Shown in pieces: positions 41,670-49,642 of a DNA stretch of 64,000 nucleotides. This DNA is from CAZZEX01 sp964653285. GTDB lineage: Bacteria; Chloroflexota; Anaerolineae; B4-G1. The stretch covers positions 8,386 through 72,385 of the forward strand of contig CAZZEX010000013.1 of the NCBI GenBank assembly GCA_964653285.1, read 5' to 3'. The notes under the pieces were generated by a model, which searched no databases, was not told where the DNA came from, and saw nothing but the letters and a program-made list of their open reading frames with translations. The position numbers and the translations under genes are program-made. Position 1 is the first letter of the stretch. Each line of letters starts with the position of its first letter.

Positions 41670-42746
41670 ATGTCTCTTCTGGAAATCTGCCGTCTCCGCA
41701 AATTCTACCCCGACGGCTGGACGTTGCACGACGTTAGTTTCACCGTCGAGGAAAGCGATCTCCTCTGCCTACTTGGTCCCTCGGGCTGCGGCAAGACGAC
41801 GCTCCTGCGGCTCATCGCTGGCCTGGAGACGCCCGATGGCGGCCAGGTGTTGGTAGGCGGGGAGGACGTGACCCATGTGCTCCCTCACTTGCGCGGCTTT
41901 GGGCTGATGTTCCAGGAATATGCCCTCTTCCCGCACAAGGATGTCTTTGGCAACGTCGCCTTCGGACTGCGGATGCAGGGGCTGAGCCGGGGGACAGTGG
42001 CGGCCCGGGTGGCCGAGGTGCTGGAGTTGGTCGGGCTGGCGGGCTTTGAGCACCGCGACGTGAACCAACTCTCGGGTGGAGAGCGACAGCGAGTGGCGCT
42101 GGCCCGCAGTCTGGCCCCTCAGCCGCGCCTGCTGATGCTCGACGAACCGCTGGGCGCGCTGGACCGGGCGCTGCGCGAGCGGCTGATGAATGAACTGCCC
42201 CACATCCTCCGCCGGGCTGGCGTGACTGCCATCACCGTTACCCACGACCAGGAAGAGGCCTTCGCCCTCGCCGACCGGGTAGTGCTGATGCGGGACGGGC
42301 GGGTGGTGCAGATAGGGACACCGGAGGAAGTTTACCAGCGACCAGCCTCAGCCTGGGCTGCCCATTTCCTGGGACTGACAAATCTGCTGGAGGCCCGTGT
42401 TATCAAGCCCAGGCTGGTGGAAACTCTAATTGGCACGTTGCAAGTTGACGATCTGAGATTTGAGATTTGGGATTTGGGATTTACAACACAGTTGTTGATC
42501 CGCCCGGAGGCAGCGCGGCTAGGTGAGACTGGCCCCAACATTCTGCACGGGGTGGTCACAGAATGCTCCTTCCGTGGCGAGCACTACCGGCTGGGCGTGC
42601 GCCATGCCAATGGGGTTGAACTGACTTTCAACTTCCCGGCCAGTGTTGCCCTGCCCGCTCCCGGCGAATCTCTCACCCTCTCCCTGGACCCACGGGCGCT
42701 GGTACTACTTCCGGTAGTGGAAGGAGCGTACACCAACCGTACTTGA
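41670..42746 (+). CDS. ABC transporter ATPase, PotA/FbpC/CysA type with TOBE domain
   Basis: The ATG at 41670 gives 358 residues. The ATPase (about 1-235) has Walker A GPSGCGKTT, Q-loop MFQEYALFPH, signature LSGGERQRVALARS, Walker B LLMLDEPLGALD and the switch His in VTHDQEEA. A TOBE-type substrate-sensing domain follows (about 260-355). This class powers import of spermidine, iron(III), sulfate or similar solutes. No permease or binding protein is in the window, so the substrate is undefined. The junction between ATPase and TOBE region carries five in-frame 7-nt repeats (42450-42484) encoding DDLRFEIWDLGF. Confidence 0.88.
   Translation: MSLLEICRLRKFYPDGWTLHDVSFTVEESDLLCLLGPSGCGKTTLLRLIAGLETPDGGQVLVGGEDVTHVLPHLRGFGLMFQEYALFPHKDVFGNVAFGLRMQGLSRGTVAARVAEVLELVGLAGFEHRDVNQLSGGERQRVALARSLAPQPRLLMLDEPLGALDRALRERLMNELPHILRRAGVTAITVTHDQEEAFALADRVVLMRDGRVVQIGTPEEVYQRPASAWAAHFLGLTNLLEARVIKPRLVETLIGTLQVDDLRFEIWDLGFTTQLLIRPEAARLGETGPNILHGVVTECSFRGEHYRLGVRHANGVELTFNFPASVALPAPGESLTLSLDPRALVLLPVVEGAYTNRT
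42450..42484. repeat. Intragenic heptamer repeat block (5 units)
   Basis: Five adjacent 7-nt units, GATCTGA, GATTTGA, GATTTGG, GATTTGG, GATTTAC, inside the ABC ATPase gene. They stand out as AT-rich in a GC-rich gene. Confidence 0.85.
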
Positions 42747-42768
42747 GACCTGCGAAATGGGCAGAACA

Positions 42769-43152
42769 CTAAATCATTGCCTGTGGTCGCACGGCGGCCT
42801 GGATCTCGCGTACCAATTGGGATGTGTCAATGTCCTTAAGGATGTAGCGCACAGCACCCATGCGACGAGCCTTCGTCTGCTCCTCGGCATCGGGGTAAGA
42901 GGTGAGAACGACGACGCTGGTGTGCGGACACTCCTCGGTCAACCGACGTAGCGCGTTCAGCCCCTGCCCGTCGGCGCGCTTAGTCTCCAGCAGTACGACG
43001 TCAGGCCTCAGGCTCACCGCCTCCCGCAGACCAGTCTCCCAGCAGCCAGTACAGCCGACGATTTCGACTCCGGCTGCGGCGCACAGCCGGGCCTCAAGCG
43101 CCTCTCGCACGGCGTCGTGGTCGTCAATGACGAACAGCCGCGTCGGTGCCAT
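42769..43152 (-). CDS. Single-domain response regulator with Glu at the phospho-acceptor position
   Basis: The 127-residue protein is a receiver domain alone, of the NarL-like type, with no output domain. The acidic pair (VIDDHD, Asp10-Asp11), the Thr of VVLTSYPD and the Lys of YILKDID are in place. The strand that normally ends in the phosphorylated Asp reads PDVVLLETKRADG, so Glu56 stands where Asp is expected. Such a protein cannot be phosphorylated in the usual way and may imitate the phosphorylated state. Its ATG at 43152 follows a TATACT-like -10 on the minus strand. Confidence 0.88.
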   Translation of the reverse strand: MAPTRLFVIDDHDAVREALEARLCAAAGVEIVGCTGCWETGLREAVSLRPDVVLLETKRADGQGLNALRRLTEECPHTSVVVLTSYPDAEEQTKARRMGAVRYILKDIDTSQLVREIQAAVRPQAMI

Positions 43153-43267
43153 TTTCCCTCATCCAGGACCCTTGCAATTGCCACCAGTATAGCGGATGCA
43201 TTGTGCGGGTGTTAGTGTCATCCGTCCCCGATTCCCACTGACGTTTGTACCGAAGCACAAGCGCAGG

Positions 43268-43296
43268 TTGACGACCTCCCTGCTCTGTGGTATCCT
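43268..43296 (+). promoter_or_regulatory. Promoter placing transcription start at the PP-loop ATG
   Basis: TTGACG (43268-43273), 17-base spacer, TATCCT (43291-43296). Transcription should start near 43303-43305, at the ATG at 43305, so the mRNA may be leaderless; no ribosome site is visible. Confidence 0.55.
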
Positions 43297-43304
43297 CCCC
43301 ACTG

Positions 43305-44372
43305 ATGGGCAAAAAGGAGCAAATCAAAGCGGTGGGCCTGCTTTCGGGTGGGCTCGATAGCACCCTGGCCGCCAGGATTATGCTGGAGCAAGGGATCAAG
43401 GTCACTGCGCTGCACTTCCGCACTGACTTCTCCTTCATCAAGCGGAATCGCGCAGTCGGACGTGGGGCGATCAGGCCTTCCGATGCCGAGCGGGCGGCTG
43501 CGATGCTGGAGGTAGACCTGGAGGTGATTGACGTCTTCGACGAGTACCTCCCGTTGGTGCTTCACCCTCGTTACGGGTATGGCTCGGGAATGAATCCCTG
43601 CGTGGACTGCCGCATCTTCCTGCTGCGCAAGGCAAAAACCTGGATGGAGTCCCACGGCTACCACTTCGTCTTCACCGGCGAGGTGGTCGGGCAGCGGCCC
43701 AAGAGCCAGATGCGGCCCACACTCAACACCGTCGAGCGCGAAAGCGGCCTGCGGGGCTACCTGCTCCGGCCGCTCTCGGCCAGACTCCTCAAGCCGACCG
43801 TGCCGGAACAGCGGGACTGGGTGGATCGGGAGAAACTGTATGCCATCGGCGGGAGGGGTCGCAAAGCGCAGATCGCGCTGGCGGAGCAGTTCGGCATCAC
43901 CGACTACCCGCAACCCTCCGGCGGCTGTTGCTATCTGATTGACCGGACCTATTCCCGTCGCCTGCGCGACTTTCTGGCCCACGAGGGAGCTGAGGCGCTG
44001 ACCCACGAGCAGGTGCAACTCCTGGCCGTGGGGCGACACCTGCGCCTTCCATCCGGCCGCAAAGTGATCATCGGACGTCGCGAGCGAGAGAATGAGTATC
44101 TGGAGACCTTTGGTGCGGAGGGTGTCCTACTCACGACAGTGGATCACCCCGGCCCGACGACGCTGGTGCCGGGCCGGCCAGCGCGGGAGGAGATTGAACT
44201 GGCAGGACGAATCACCGCCGGCTATTCCGACGGCAGAGGCATGCCCGCCGTGCACGTCGAGGTGCGCCCCGATGGAGAGCAGGAAGCAGGAAGCAAGATG
44301 CAGGATGCAAGATGCGAGGTGCTGACGGTCAAGCCGATGGTGCGAGAGGAGATACGGGCACTGATGGTGTAG
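43305..44372 (+). CDS. PP-loop tRNA thiouridylase-like protein (MnmA/ThiI superfamily)
   Basis: The 355-residue protein has an N-terminal ATP pyrophosphatase PP-loop (LLSGGLDST, about residue 15), a NPCVDCR motif (about 95) whose Cys could take part in sulfur transfer, FTGEVVGQRPKSQ, and a second Cys region (PSGGCCYLIDRTYSRR, about 205). These fit the group of short MnmA-like proteins that carry a C-terminal NFACT-R-like RNA-binding region. The expected role is thiolation of a tRNA uridine, but the exact position is not known. A 42-base heptamer repeat block near the 3' end adds EAGSKMQDARCEVL before the last residues. Confidence 0.78.
   Translation: MGKKEQIKAVGLLSGGLDSTLAARIMLEQGIKVTALHFRTDFSFIKRNRAVGRGAIRPSDAERAAAMLEVDLEVIDVFDEYLPLVLHPRYGYGSGMNPCVDCRIFLLRKAKTWMESHGYHFVFTGEVVGQRPKSQMRPTLNTVERESGLRGYLLRPLSARLLKPTVPEQRDWVDREKLYAIGGRGRKAQIALAEQFGITDYPQPSGGCCYLIDRTYSRRLRDFLAHEGAEALTHEQVQLLAVGRHLRLPSGRKVIIGRRERENEYLETFGAEGVLLTTVDHPGPTTLVPGRPAREEIELAGRITAGYSDGRGMPAVHVEVRPDGEQEAGSKMQDARCEVLTVKPMVREEIRALMV
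44281..44322. repeat. Intragenic heptamer repeat block (6 units)
   Basis: Six adjacent 7-nt units: AGGAAGC twice, AAGATGC, AGGATGC, AAGATGC, then GAGGTGC. The block lies in the last quarter of the PP-loop gene and keeps it open. Confidence 0.85.
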
Positions 44373-44457
44373 ACCCGCTGGCTGCGAGCACCGGCCTGGA
44401 GTATCATCACATCAACATCGGAGAGCAGCACGCCACACCGGAACCGGGAGGAGAAAA

Positions 44458-45489
44458 GTGCTCCGCCGCTACTGGCCCGACATCCTGATCGCCTGTGTCA
44501 TCTTCGCCGTCTGCCTGGCGGTGTATAACAGTACGCTGACCCCCAGCCTCTCCTACAAGAGCCCCGACGGCAACGAACTGGCGACGATCCCCTACTGGCT
44601 GGTCTACGACGTGCGGCCTGACGTGGCGATGCCCCACCTGCCCCACGCCAATCCCCGCCCCGGTGACCTGGCCGGCCGCAAGGTCTACACCACCATCCGG
44701 CTCGACAGCCGCGAGGCTGGGCGTGGCCCCGGGGCGCTGCCCCGCAACCTCGTTAGCCCCGATGCCTGGCACGTGCCGGTGCTCTTCGGCAGCCCAGGCG
44801 AGTCGGGTTCTGGCCCCGGCATCCGTCCGCTCGTCCTCTACCACGTCACCGGCGAAGCGCCCAAACTCATTGTAGCTGACGCTGAGCCCCAGGTTGAGAT
44901 GGGGGAGGAGGCAGCGGGGTGGGTGCTGGTGGGATACGATCTGGAGAAGCGCAAGGTAAGGACTGGCACCGCCCTGCACCTGACCCTCTACTGGCGGGGT
45001 GCCGCAGCGCCGCAACGGGTGTTGGTGAGCACATTGCTAAAGGGCACAGCGCTAGAAATCCACGAGCCGGGAATGGGCAATCTGTCGCGCTACATTCAGG
45101 AATTCCATCCGCCCCGCGACGGCGTGCTGGTCGAGGACTACCAGGTGGTCGTACCGCGTACCACGGAAGCAGGTACGGCGACGCTTTCGGTGGGCATCGG
45201 CTTCCCCTTCCGTCTGCCCGGTGGCGAGGCTGAATGGGAAGCGGTGCTGGATCTGGGCGAGGTCACCCCCCTGAGAGACCACCCGCTGGTTCGCCTGGGC
45301 AGCCTCCTTCTCAGCAACCGTAGCCAAGGCGCAGAGCACCTTACCAAGTCCTGGGTTCACTGGACACTGTCGATCTGGTGGGCCGACGCCAGAATTGCCG
45401 GAGCACAGACCAGTGGACAGCAGCCTGCCAAACCAGAAACGTCAGCAAGAATGGACAGGAGGGACTTTCCGTATTATAATATATATTAA
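44458..45489 (+). pseudogene. Internally deleted DUF2723-type membrane protein
   Basis: The 343-codon frame starts with GTG behind GGAGGAG. Residues 1-45 are the first helix and loop of a DUF2723/PMT-like glycosyltransferase (AVYNSTLTPSLSYKSPDGNELATIPY). A complete protein would continue with ten or so membrane helices, but the sequence passes straight into a soluble region (GYDLEKRKVRTGTALHLTLYWRG) typical of the far C-terminal domain. Several hundred residues are therefore missing. The last ~40 codons run into a promoter (45452-45480), so the true end is also uncertain. It may be a remnant or an assembly join. Confidence 0.6.
45452..45480 (+). promoter_or_regulatory. Strong sigma70 promoter before the first OmpR-type regulator
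   Basis: TGGACA (45452-45457), 17-base spacer, TATAAT (45475-45480). A second extended -10, TGTTACAAT, lies at 45496-45504. Confidence 0.75.
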
Positions 45490-45506
45490 GGATTTTGTTA
45501 CAATAG

Positions 45507-45537
45507 TGGGGAGAGTGTAATTCCGTCCTCTCCCCCA
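45507..45537 (+). promoter_or_regulatory. Hairpin in the leader of the response-regulator transcript
   Basis: TGGGGAGAG pairs with CTCTCCCCCA (nine pairs, one bulged C, 12-base loop) some 20 bases after the predicted transcription start. No T run follows directly. It could stabilise the mRNA or end transcription of the upstream gene. Confidence 0.4.
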
Positions 45538-45649
45538 TTAAAGCCTGGACGGTAGCCCGCCACTGGCGGCGTCGGCGGTTCCTTTTCCCAACGCTCCTGA
45601 TGGCGGCGGATTGTCCGTGTTGCTTCAATAGAGCCGGGAGGGAAGAAGC

Positions 45650-46354
45650 ATGCGCCGTCAATTCCGCATCCTTGTCGTAGATGATCAACCCGACATATTG
45701 GCAATACTGCAGGCCATGCTGACTGCCGAGGGCTTTGATGTCGTGGCGGCCCAGGACGCGCTCTCAGCGCTGCGCGCTGCCTATCAGACTCACCCTGATG
45801 CCATTCTCCTGGACGTGATGATGCCCAACGTGGACGGCTTCGAGGCGTGCCGCCGTCTGCGAGAGATGACAGACGTGCCCATCATCTTCGTCACGGCCAA
45901 AGGCACCATTGAGGACATAGTACGAGGTCTTTCTCTCGGCGCGGACGACTACGTAGTCAAGCCCTTCGATCGCTCAGAGTTGATCAGTCGCCTGTCGGCC
46001 TCCCTGCGCCGGGCAGGGGAGCGCACTGCCGAGGAGAGCGACTTTCTTTTCCCCGCCTCCTCAATCATGCTAAACTGCGACCGCCACGAACTGGTGATCG
46101 GAAAGCGGACCGTGTATCTGACCCCCAAGGAGTTTGAGGTGCTCCGGCTGCTGATCCGCCACGCCGGCAAGGTGCTCAGCACCGATGCCATCCTGACCAG
46201 AGTGTGGGGCCCTGAATGGATCGGCGAGCCGGACCTGGTGAAACAGTACATCTATCGGCTGCGGCGGAAGATTGAGCCAGACCACCGCTCGCCCCAGTAT
46301 CTCCACACCGTCCGAGGCGGGGGATACTACTTCGATGCCGAGGATCTGCTTTAG
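45650..46354 (+). CDS. OmpR/PhoB-family response regulator (first of tandem pair)
   Basis: The 234-residue protein has a receiver domain (about 5-120) with VDDQ acidic pair, phospho-acceptor Asp55 in LLDVMMP, Thr in FVTAKG and Lys in VVKPFD, followed by a winged-helix DNA-binding domain (about 140-232: YLTPKEFEVLRLLIRHAGKVLSTDAILTRVWG). GGGAGGGAAG precedes the ATG. No sensor kinase is adjacent. A similar regulator follows 220 bases downstream under separate control, and both lie at the edge of the polysaccharide genes, which they might regulate. Confidence 0.94.
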   Translation: MRRQFRILVVDDQPDILAILQAMLTAEGFDVVAAQDALSALRAAYQTHPDAILLDVMMPNVDGFEACRRLREMTDVPIIFVTAKGTIEDIVRGLSLGADDYVVKPFDRSELISRLSASLRRAGERTAEESDFLFPASSIMLNCDRHELVIGKRTVYLTPKEFEVLRLLIRHAGKVLSTDAILTRVWGPEWIGEPDLVKQYIYRLRRKIEPDHRSPQYLHTVRGGGYYFDAEDLL

Positions 46355-46377
46355 TCCCCGGTAGCAACGGCACTGCG

Positions 46378-46416
46378 GCCCCCTTCTTTCGGGACGGGGG
46401 CTTCTTGTCATTTTTT
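46378..46416 (+). terminator. Intrinsic terminator between the two regulators
   Basis: GCCCCC and GGGGGC form a stem (12-base loop) followed within ten bases by six T residues, 24 bases after the stop of the first regulator. Confidence 0.7.
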
Positions 46417-46574
46417 GACCTTTCCTTCACCTATCCCATACGACTTTTTGCTACATTAACTAATGGTTAAGGGTTTGGTCCTGCTGCCAGGGTTGCGGCG
46501 TACGGTGATCTACCTTGCAAGTAAGTGTCGCGAGCGAGCCTTCGTGGTAACCCGCCAACAGAGGTGAATAGGAG

Positions 46575-47309
46575 ATGAACGAAAAGATTCTGGTGATTGA
46601 CGACGACTCCGGACTGCTTACCCTCCTGCGGCTTGGGTTGGAGCGGGGAGGATTCACGGTCACCACTGCCAACAGCGGCAAGGAGGGGCTCCGGCGAGCC
46701 TACGAGACCCGCCCCGACGTTATTATCCTGGACATCATGATGCCGGAGATGGACGGCTGGCTCACGTGCCAGCGACTCCGGAACATGTGCGATACCCCGA
46801 TCATTATGCTCACCGCCAAGACGAACCAGACGGACATCCTCAAAGGTCTCTCTCTGGGGGCCGATGACTATTTGACCAAGCCGTGCAGTTTCGACGAGTT
46901 GAAGGCCCGCATCCGTACCGTCCTTCGCCGGGTACAAGCGGGTTCCGACAACGGCTGGCGGGACGTCTATGACGACGGCAATCTCTACGTTGACCTCAGG
47001 GATGGGACGGTCACGCGGCAGGGAGAAGCGATCTCCCTCACGCCGACCGAGTCGCGTTTATTGTTGTACCTGGTCAGCCAGAAGGGGCGGATCGTGCCCC
47101 ACAGCGAGTTGCTCACCAGCGTGTGGGGGCCAGAGTATGCGGAGGAAGTGGGGTACTTGAGCGTGTACATCCGCTATCTGCGGCGGAAGATCGAGGACAA
47201 TCCATCCCACCCGCGCTACATCTGCACACGCTGGGGGATGGGGTACTACTTTGCAGGCGATGGGACCCTTCGGCCAGAGCGCAATGGTGCTGTAAGAAAT
47301 GCGAAATAG
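46575..47309 (+). CDS. OmpR/PhoB-family response regulator (second of tandem pair)
   Basis: The 244-residue protein has a receiver domain with IDDDS, phospho-acceptor Asp53 in ILDIMMPEMDG, Thr in MLTAKT and Lys in LTKPCS, and a C-terminal winged helix (about 145-235: SLTPTESRLLLYLVSQKGRIVPHSELLTSVWG). AGGTGAATAGGAG lies before the ATG. It is similar to but clearly diverged from the preceding regulator. A TTAAC-N5-GTTAA inverted repeat (46456-46470) lies 104 bases upstream and might be an operator. No histidine kinase is adjacent. Confidence 0.94.
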   Translation: MNEKILVIDDDSGLLTLLRLGLERGGFTVTTANSGKEGLRRAYETRPDVIILDIMMPEMDGWLTCQRLRNMCDTPIIMLTAKTNQTDILKGLSLGADDYLTKPCSFDELKARIRTVLRRVQAGSDNGWRDVYDDGNLYVDLRDGTVTRQGEAISLTPTESRLLLYLVSQKGRIVPHSELLTSVWGPEYAEEVGYLSVYIRYLRRKIEDNPSHPRYICTRWGMGYYFAGDGTLRPERNGAVRNAK

Positions 47310-47476
47310 AGCAGCCAGACTCTGAGTCATAACGACCCCGGATGAGCCCTCCCCAGGCCTGCCGACTCTGCCCAGATTTGGTCATTTGCCGGATCAGCCT
47401 ATTCTTGTGCCAGATCGGCTGAAATGGATCACGCATGCGATCAAATGTCGCCTGGGGACATAGGATTTAACGAGTA

Positions 47477-48381
47477 ATGAATATGGACAGGGAGATACAC
47501 AAGTATCTAAGACTTATCAAACGGTGATGATGGTTGCTGGTCGTTGGTGCCGCCATTCCGATGGCGGTCAGTTACTATTTCACCTCCGAGCAACCTGACC
47601 TCTATCAGGCGCAGGCAACAATAATGGTGGGTACCAGTCTTTTCCAAAACCCTGACCCAGACCCCTGGCAGTTGAATCTCAGCAATACCCTGGCCAACGC
47701 CTATGCCGAGATGGTCAGACAGGGACCTGTCACCGAAGCTGTCATTAGAAGGTTGGGATTGGATAGAACGCCCGAACAAAGATTGCAAGCGTCGCGAGCC
47801 AACATCTTCCTCATGCGACCCAATCACCCTTTCAGAACGCTGCTCCTGACCAGTCCTGGGACTTCGGAAGGCAAGAGCTTCATTCTTGCCAACCTGGCCG
47901 TTGTGCTGGCATCAGCGGGGAATCACGTCGTCATGGTTGACGCGGAATGCGTAGACCCTCGTTGCACGAATTATTTGACCAACCTAACGTCACTGGCCTG
48001 GCCGACGTCCTCAGCGATCATCGGGATGATGGGGAGAACTCATTGTCAGTCCCTCTACAAGAGACGGGCTTCGACAATCTATACCTTCTGTCCGCAGGGC
48101 GACCGCCAGCGGATCCAACCGCCCTGCTGACCTCGCCACGCCTCCTGGCTCTACTGGAGTCCTTGAGAGAGCAAGGAGACGTGATTCTCATTGACAGTCC
48201 GCCTGTCCTGGGCCCCCCTGACGCCACAGTCCTGGCGACTCTAGCCGAGGGCACGATCCTGGTGGTGAGTGCCGGGCTCTATGGTATTCTGGTGTTGGGA
48301 CTGCGGGCTGTGGACAGGCGCAGGCTGCGCTACCTGGGAAGGGCTTTCGTGCGGTGGAGCAGGCTAGAAAAGACGGTGTGA
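47477..48381 (+). pseudogene. Broken Wzz/BY-kinase (polysaccharide co-polymerase and tyrosine kinase)
   Basis: The frame from the ATG at 47477 (HKYLRLIKR) runs into two TGA codons (47525-47530) where relatives have Trp before a membrane helix, then continues as a Wzz-type chain-length domain (to about 47780: LYQAQATIMVG ... RLGLDRTPEQRL). It passes directly to a BY-kinase ATP site (TSPGTSEGKSF), lacking the middle of Wzz and its second membrane helix. A one-base loss near 47946 shifts the frame between VVMVDAE and MRRPSLHELFDQPNVTGLADVL; the rest, with LIDSPPVLG (Walker B), reads to 48381. Several independent defects indicate a dead gene. It heads the polysaccharide cluster. Confidence 0.85.
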
Positions 48382-48385
48382 ACAG

Positions 48386-49462
48386 ATGACAAGACAACTG
48401 ACTCGTCTATCCAGAGAAGAGGGCTCAACGGGCTCTTGGCAGGGAAAACAAGTGTTGATAACAGGAGGCGCAGGCTTCATCGGAAGCAATCTTGCCGACC
48501 ACCTTATCCGGCGTGGCTGTGAGGTTGTCATCTATGACAATCTCGTTCGAAAGGGCGCTGAGAAGAATCTGGCCTGGCTGGAAGAGATGTACGGTGAGAA
48601 GCTTAAGTTTGTTATGGGCGATGTCAGGGACTACTCTGCATTGCTGGATATGGTCAGAGGCAAAGATGTCATCTTCCACTTGGCTAGCCAGGTGGCTGTC
48701 ACTTCCTCAGTCATTAATCCCAGAGAAGATTTCGAGGTCAATGCTCTAGGGACTCTCAATTTACTCGAAGCCGCCAGACAAACAGGGTCAAATCCCATCA
48801 TACTTTATACCTCAACTAATAAGGTGTATGGGAAAATGACCGATGTGGAGATTGTGGAGGGCGCAAGCCGATACGAGTATGCAAACCTTCCCGACGGTAT
48901 ACCCGAATCAAGAGGACTGGACTTTCACTCTCCCTACGGATGCTCCAAAGGGGCAGGAGATCAATACACCATAGATTATGCCAGGATCTACGGCCTCAAG
49001 ACGATCACTTTCAGGCAGTCTTGCATCTACGGCAAACGGCAGTTCGGCAATGAGGACCAGGGTTGGGTAGCTCACTTTCTCATCTCTTCTGTCTTGGGCC
49101 GTCCTATCACCATTTACGGCGACGGCAAACAGGTCAGGGACATCCTCTACGTTGAGGACTTGATCGAGGCTTTTGAACTGGCTGTTGATCACATCGATGT
49201 GACCCGGGGACAGGCTTACAATATCGGCGGTGGACCCCACAATACCATCTCTATCTGGGCTGAGTTCGGCAAGATCATAGCCGATCTTACCGGCGATATC
49301 GAAGCGACCTATGGCGACTGGCGCCCGGGTGACCAAAAGGTGTACGTCAGTGACATTGGTAAGGCTAAGCGAGATTTTGGCTGGTCCCCCAAGACTTTTG
49401 CCGTTGAGGGCATTGGCAGATTGTTCGATTGGATAGTGAGCAATAAGGATCTATTCAGGTGA
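48386..49462 (+). CDS. NAD-dependent sugar epimerase, CDP-paratose 2-epimerase-like
   Basis: The 358-residue extended short-chain dehydrogenase has the nucleotide motif TGGAGFIGSNLA (about residue 28), the Thr/Ser of YTSTNKVYG, the catalytic Tyr-Lys of SPYGCSKGAGDQY and the RQSCIYGKRQFGNEDQGWVAHF stretch characteristic of CDP-paratose/tyvelose 2-epimerases. It should interconvert a nucleotide-activated sugar for a surface glycan. The base composition is more AT-rich than the window average, as is common for transferred polysaccharide genes. It follows the broken Wzz gene by four bases. Confidence 0.85.
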   Translation: MTRQLTRLSREEGSTGSWQGKQVLITGGAGFIGSNLADHLIRRGCEVVIYDNLVRKGAEKNLAWLEEMYGEKLKFVMGDVRDYSALLDMVRGKDVIFHLASQVAVTSSVINPREDFEVNALGTLNLLEAARQTGSNPIILYTSTNKVYGKMTDVEIVEGASRYEYANLPDGIPESRGLDFHSPYGCSKGAGDQYTIDYARIYGLKTITFRQSCIYGKRQFGNEDQGWVAHFLISSVLGRPITIYGDGKQVRDILYVEDLIEAFELAVDHIDVTRGQAYNIGGGPHNTISIWAEFGKIIADLTGDIEATYGDWRPGDQKVYVSDIGKAKRDFGWSPKTFAVEGIGRLFDWIVSNKDLFR

Positions 49463-49642
49463 GTAACGGACCATTTGCAAGGCCAGCAGTTGACCGGTGG
49501 ATCTGACTACCTTCACTTCTGCTGTGACGTACAGGTGCGTTACGGTTGTTGCGATTTGAAAGCTCGTTAGCAGGCATAAGTGGGCTGTATAACAGTGCAC
49601 TACCCTGGTAGTTGGCATCGGGCTTGACCTGAGAGAAAACGC

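Noticed and set aside
47525..47530. TGA read as Trp (recoding)
   Set aside because: TGA ends many intact genes here, and the same gene has a deletion and a frameshift, so mutation is the better explanation.
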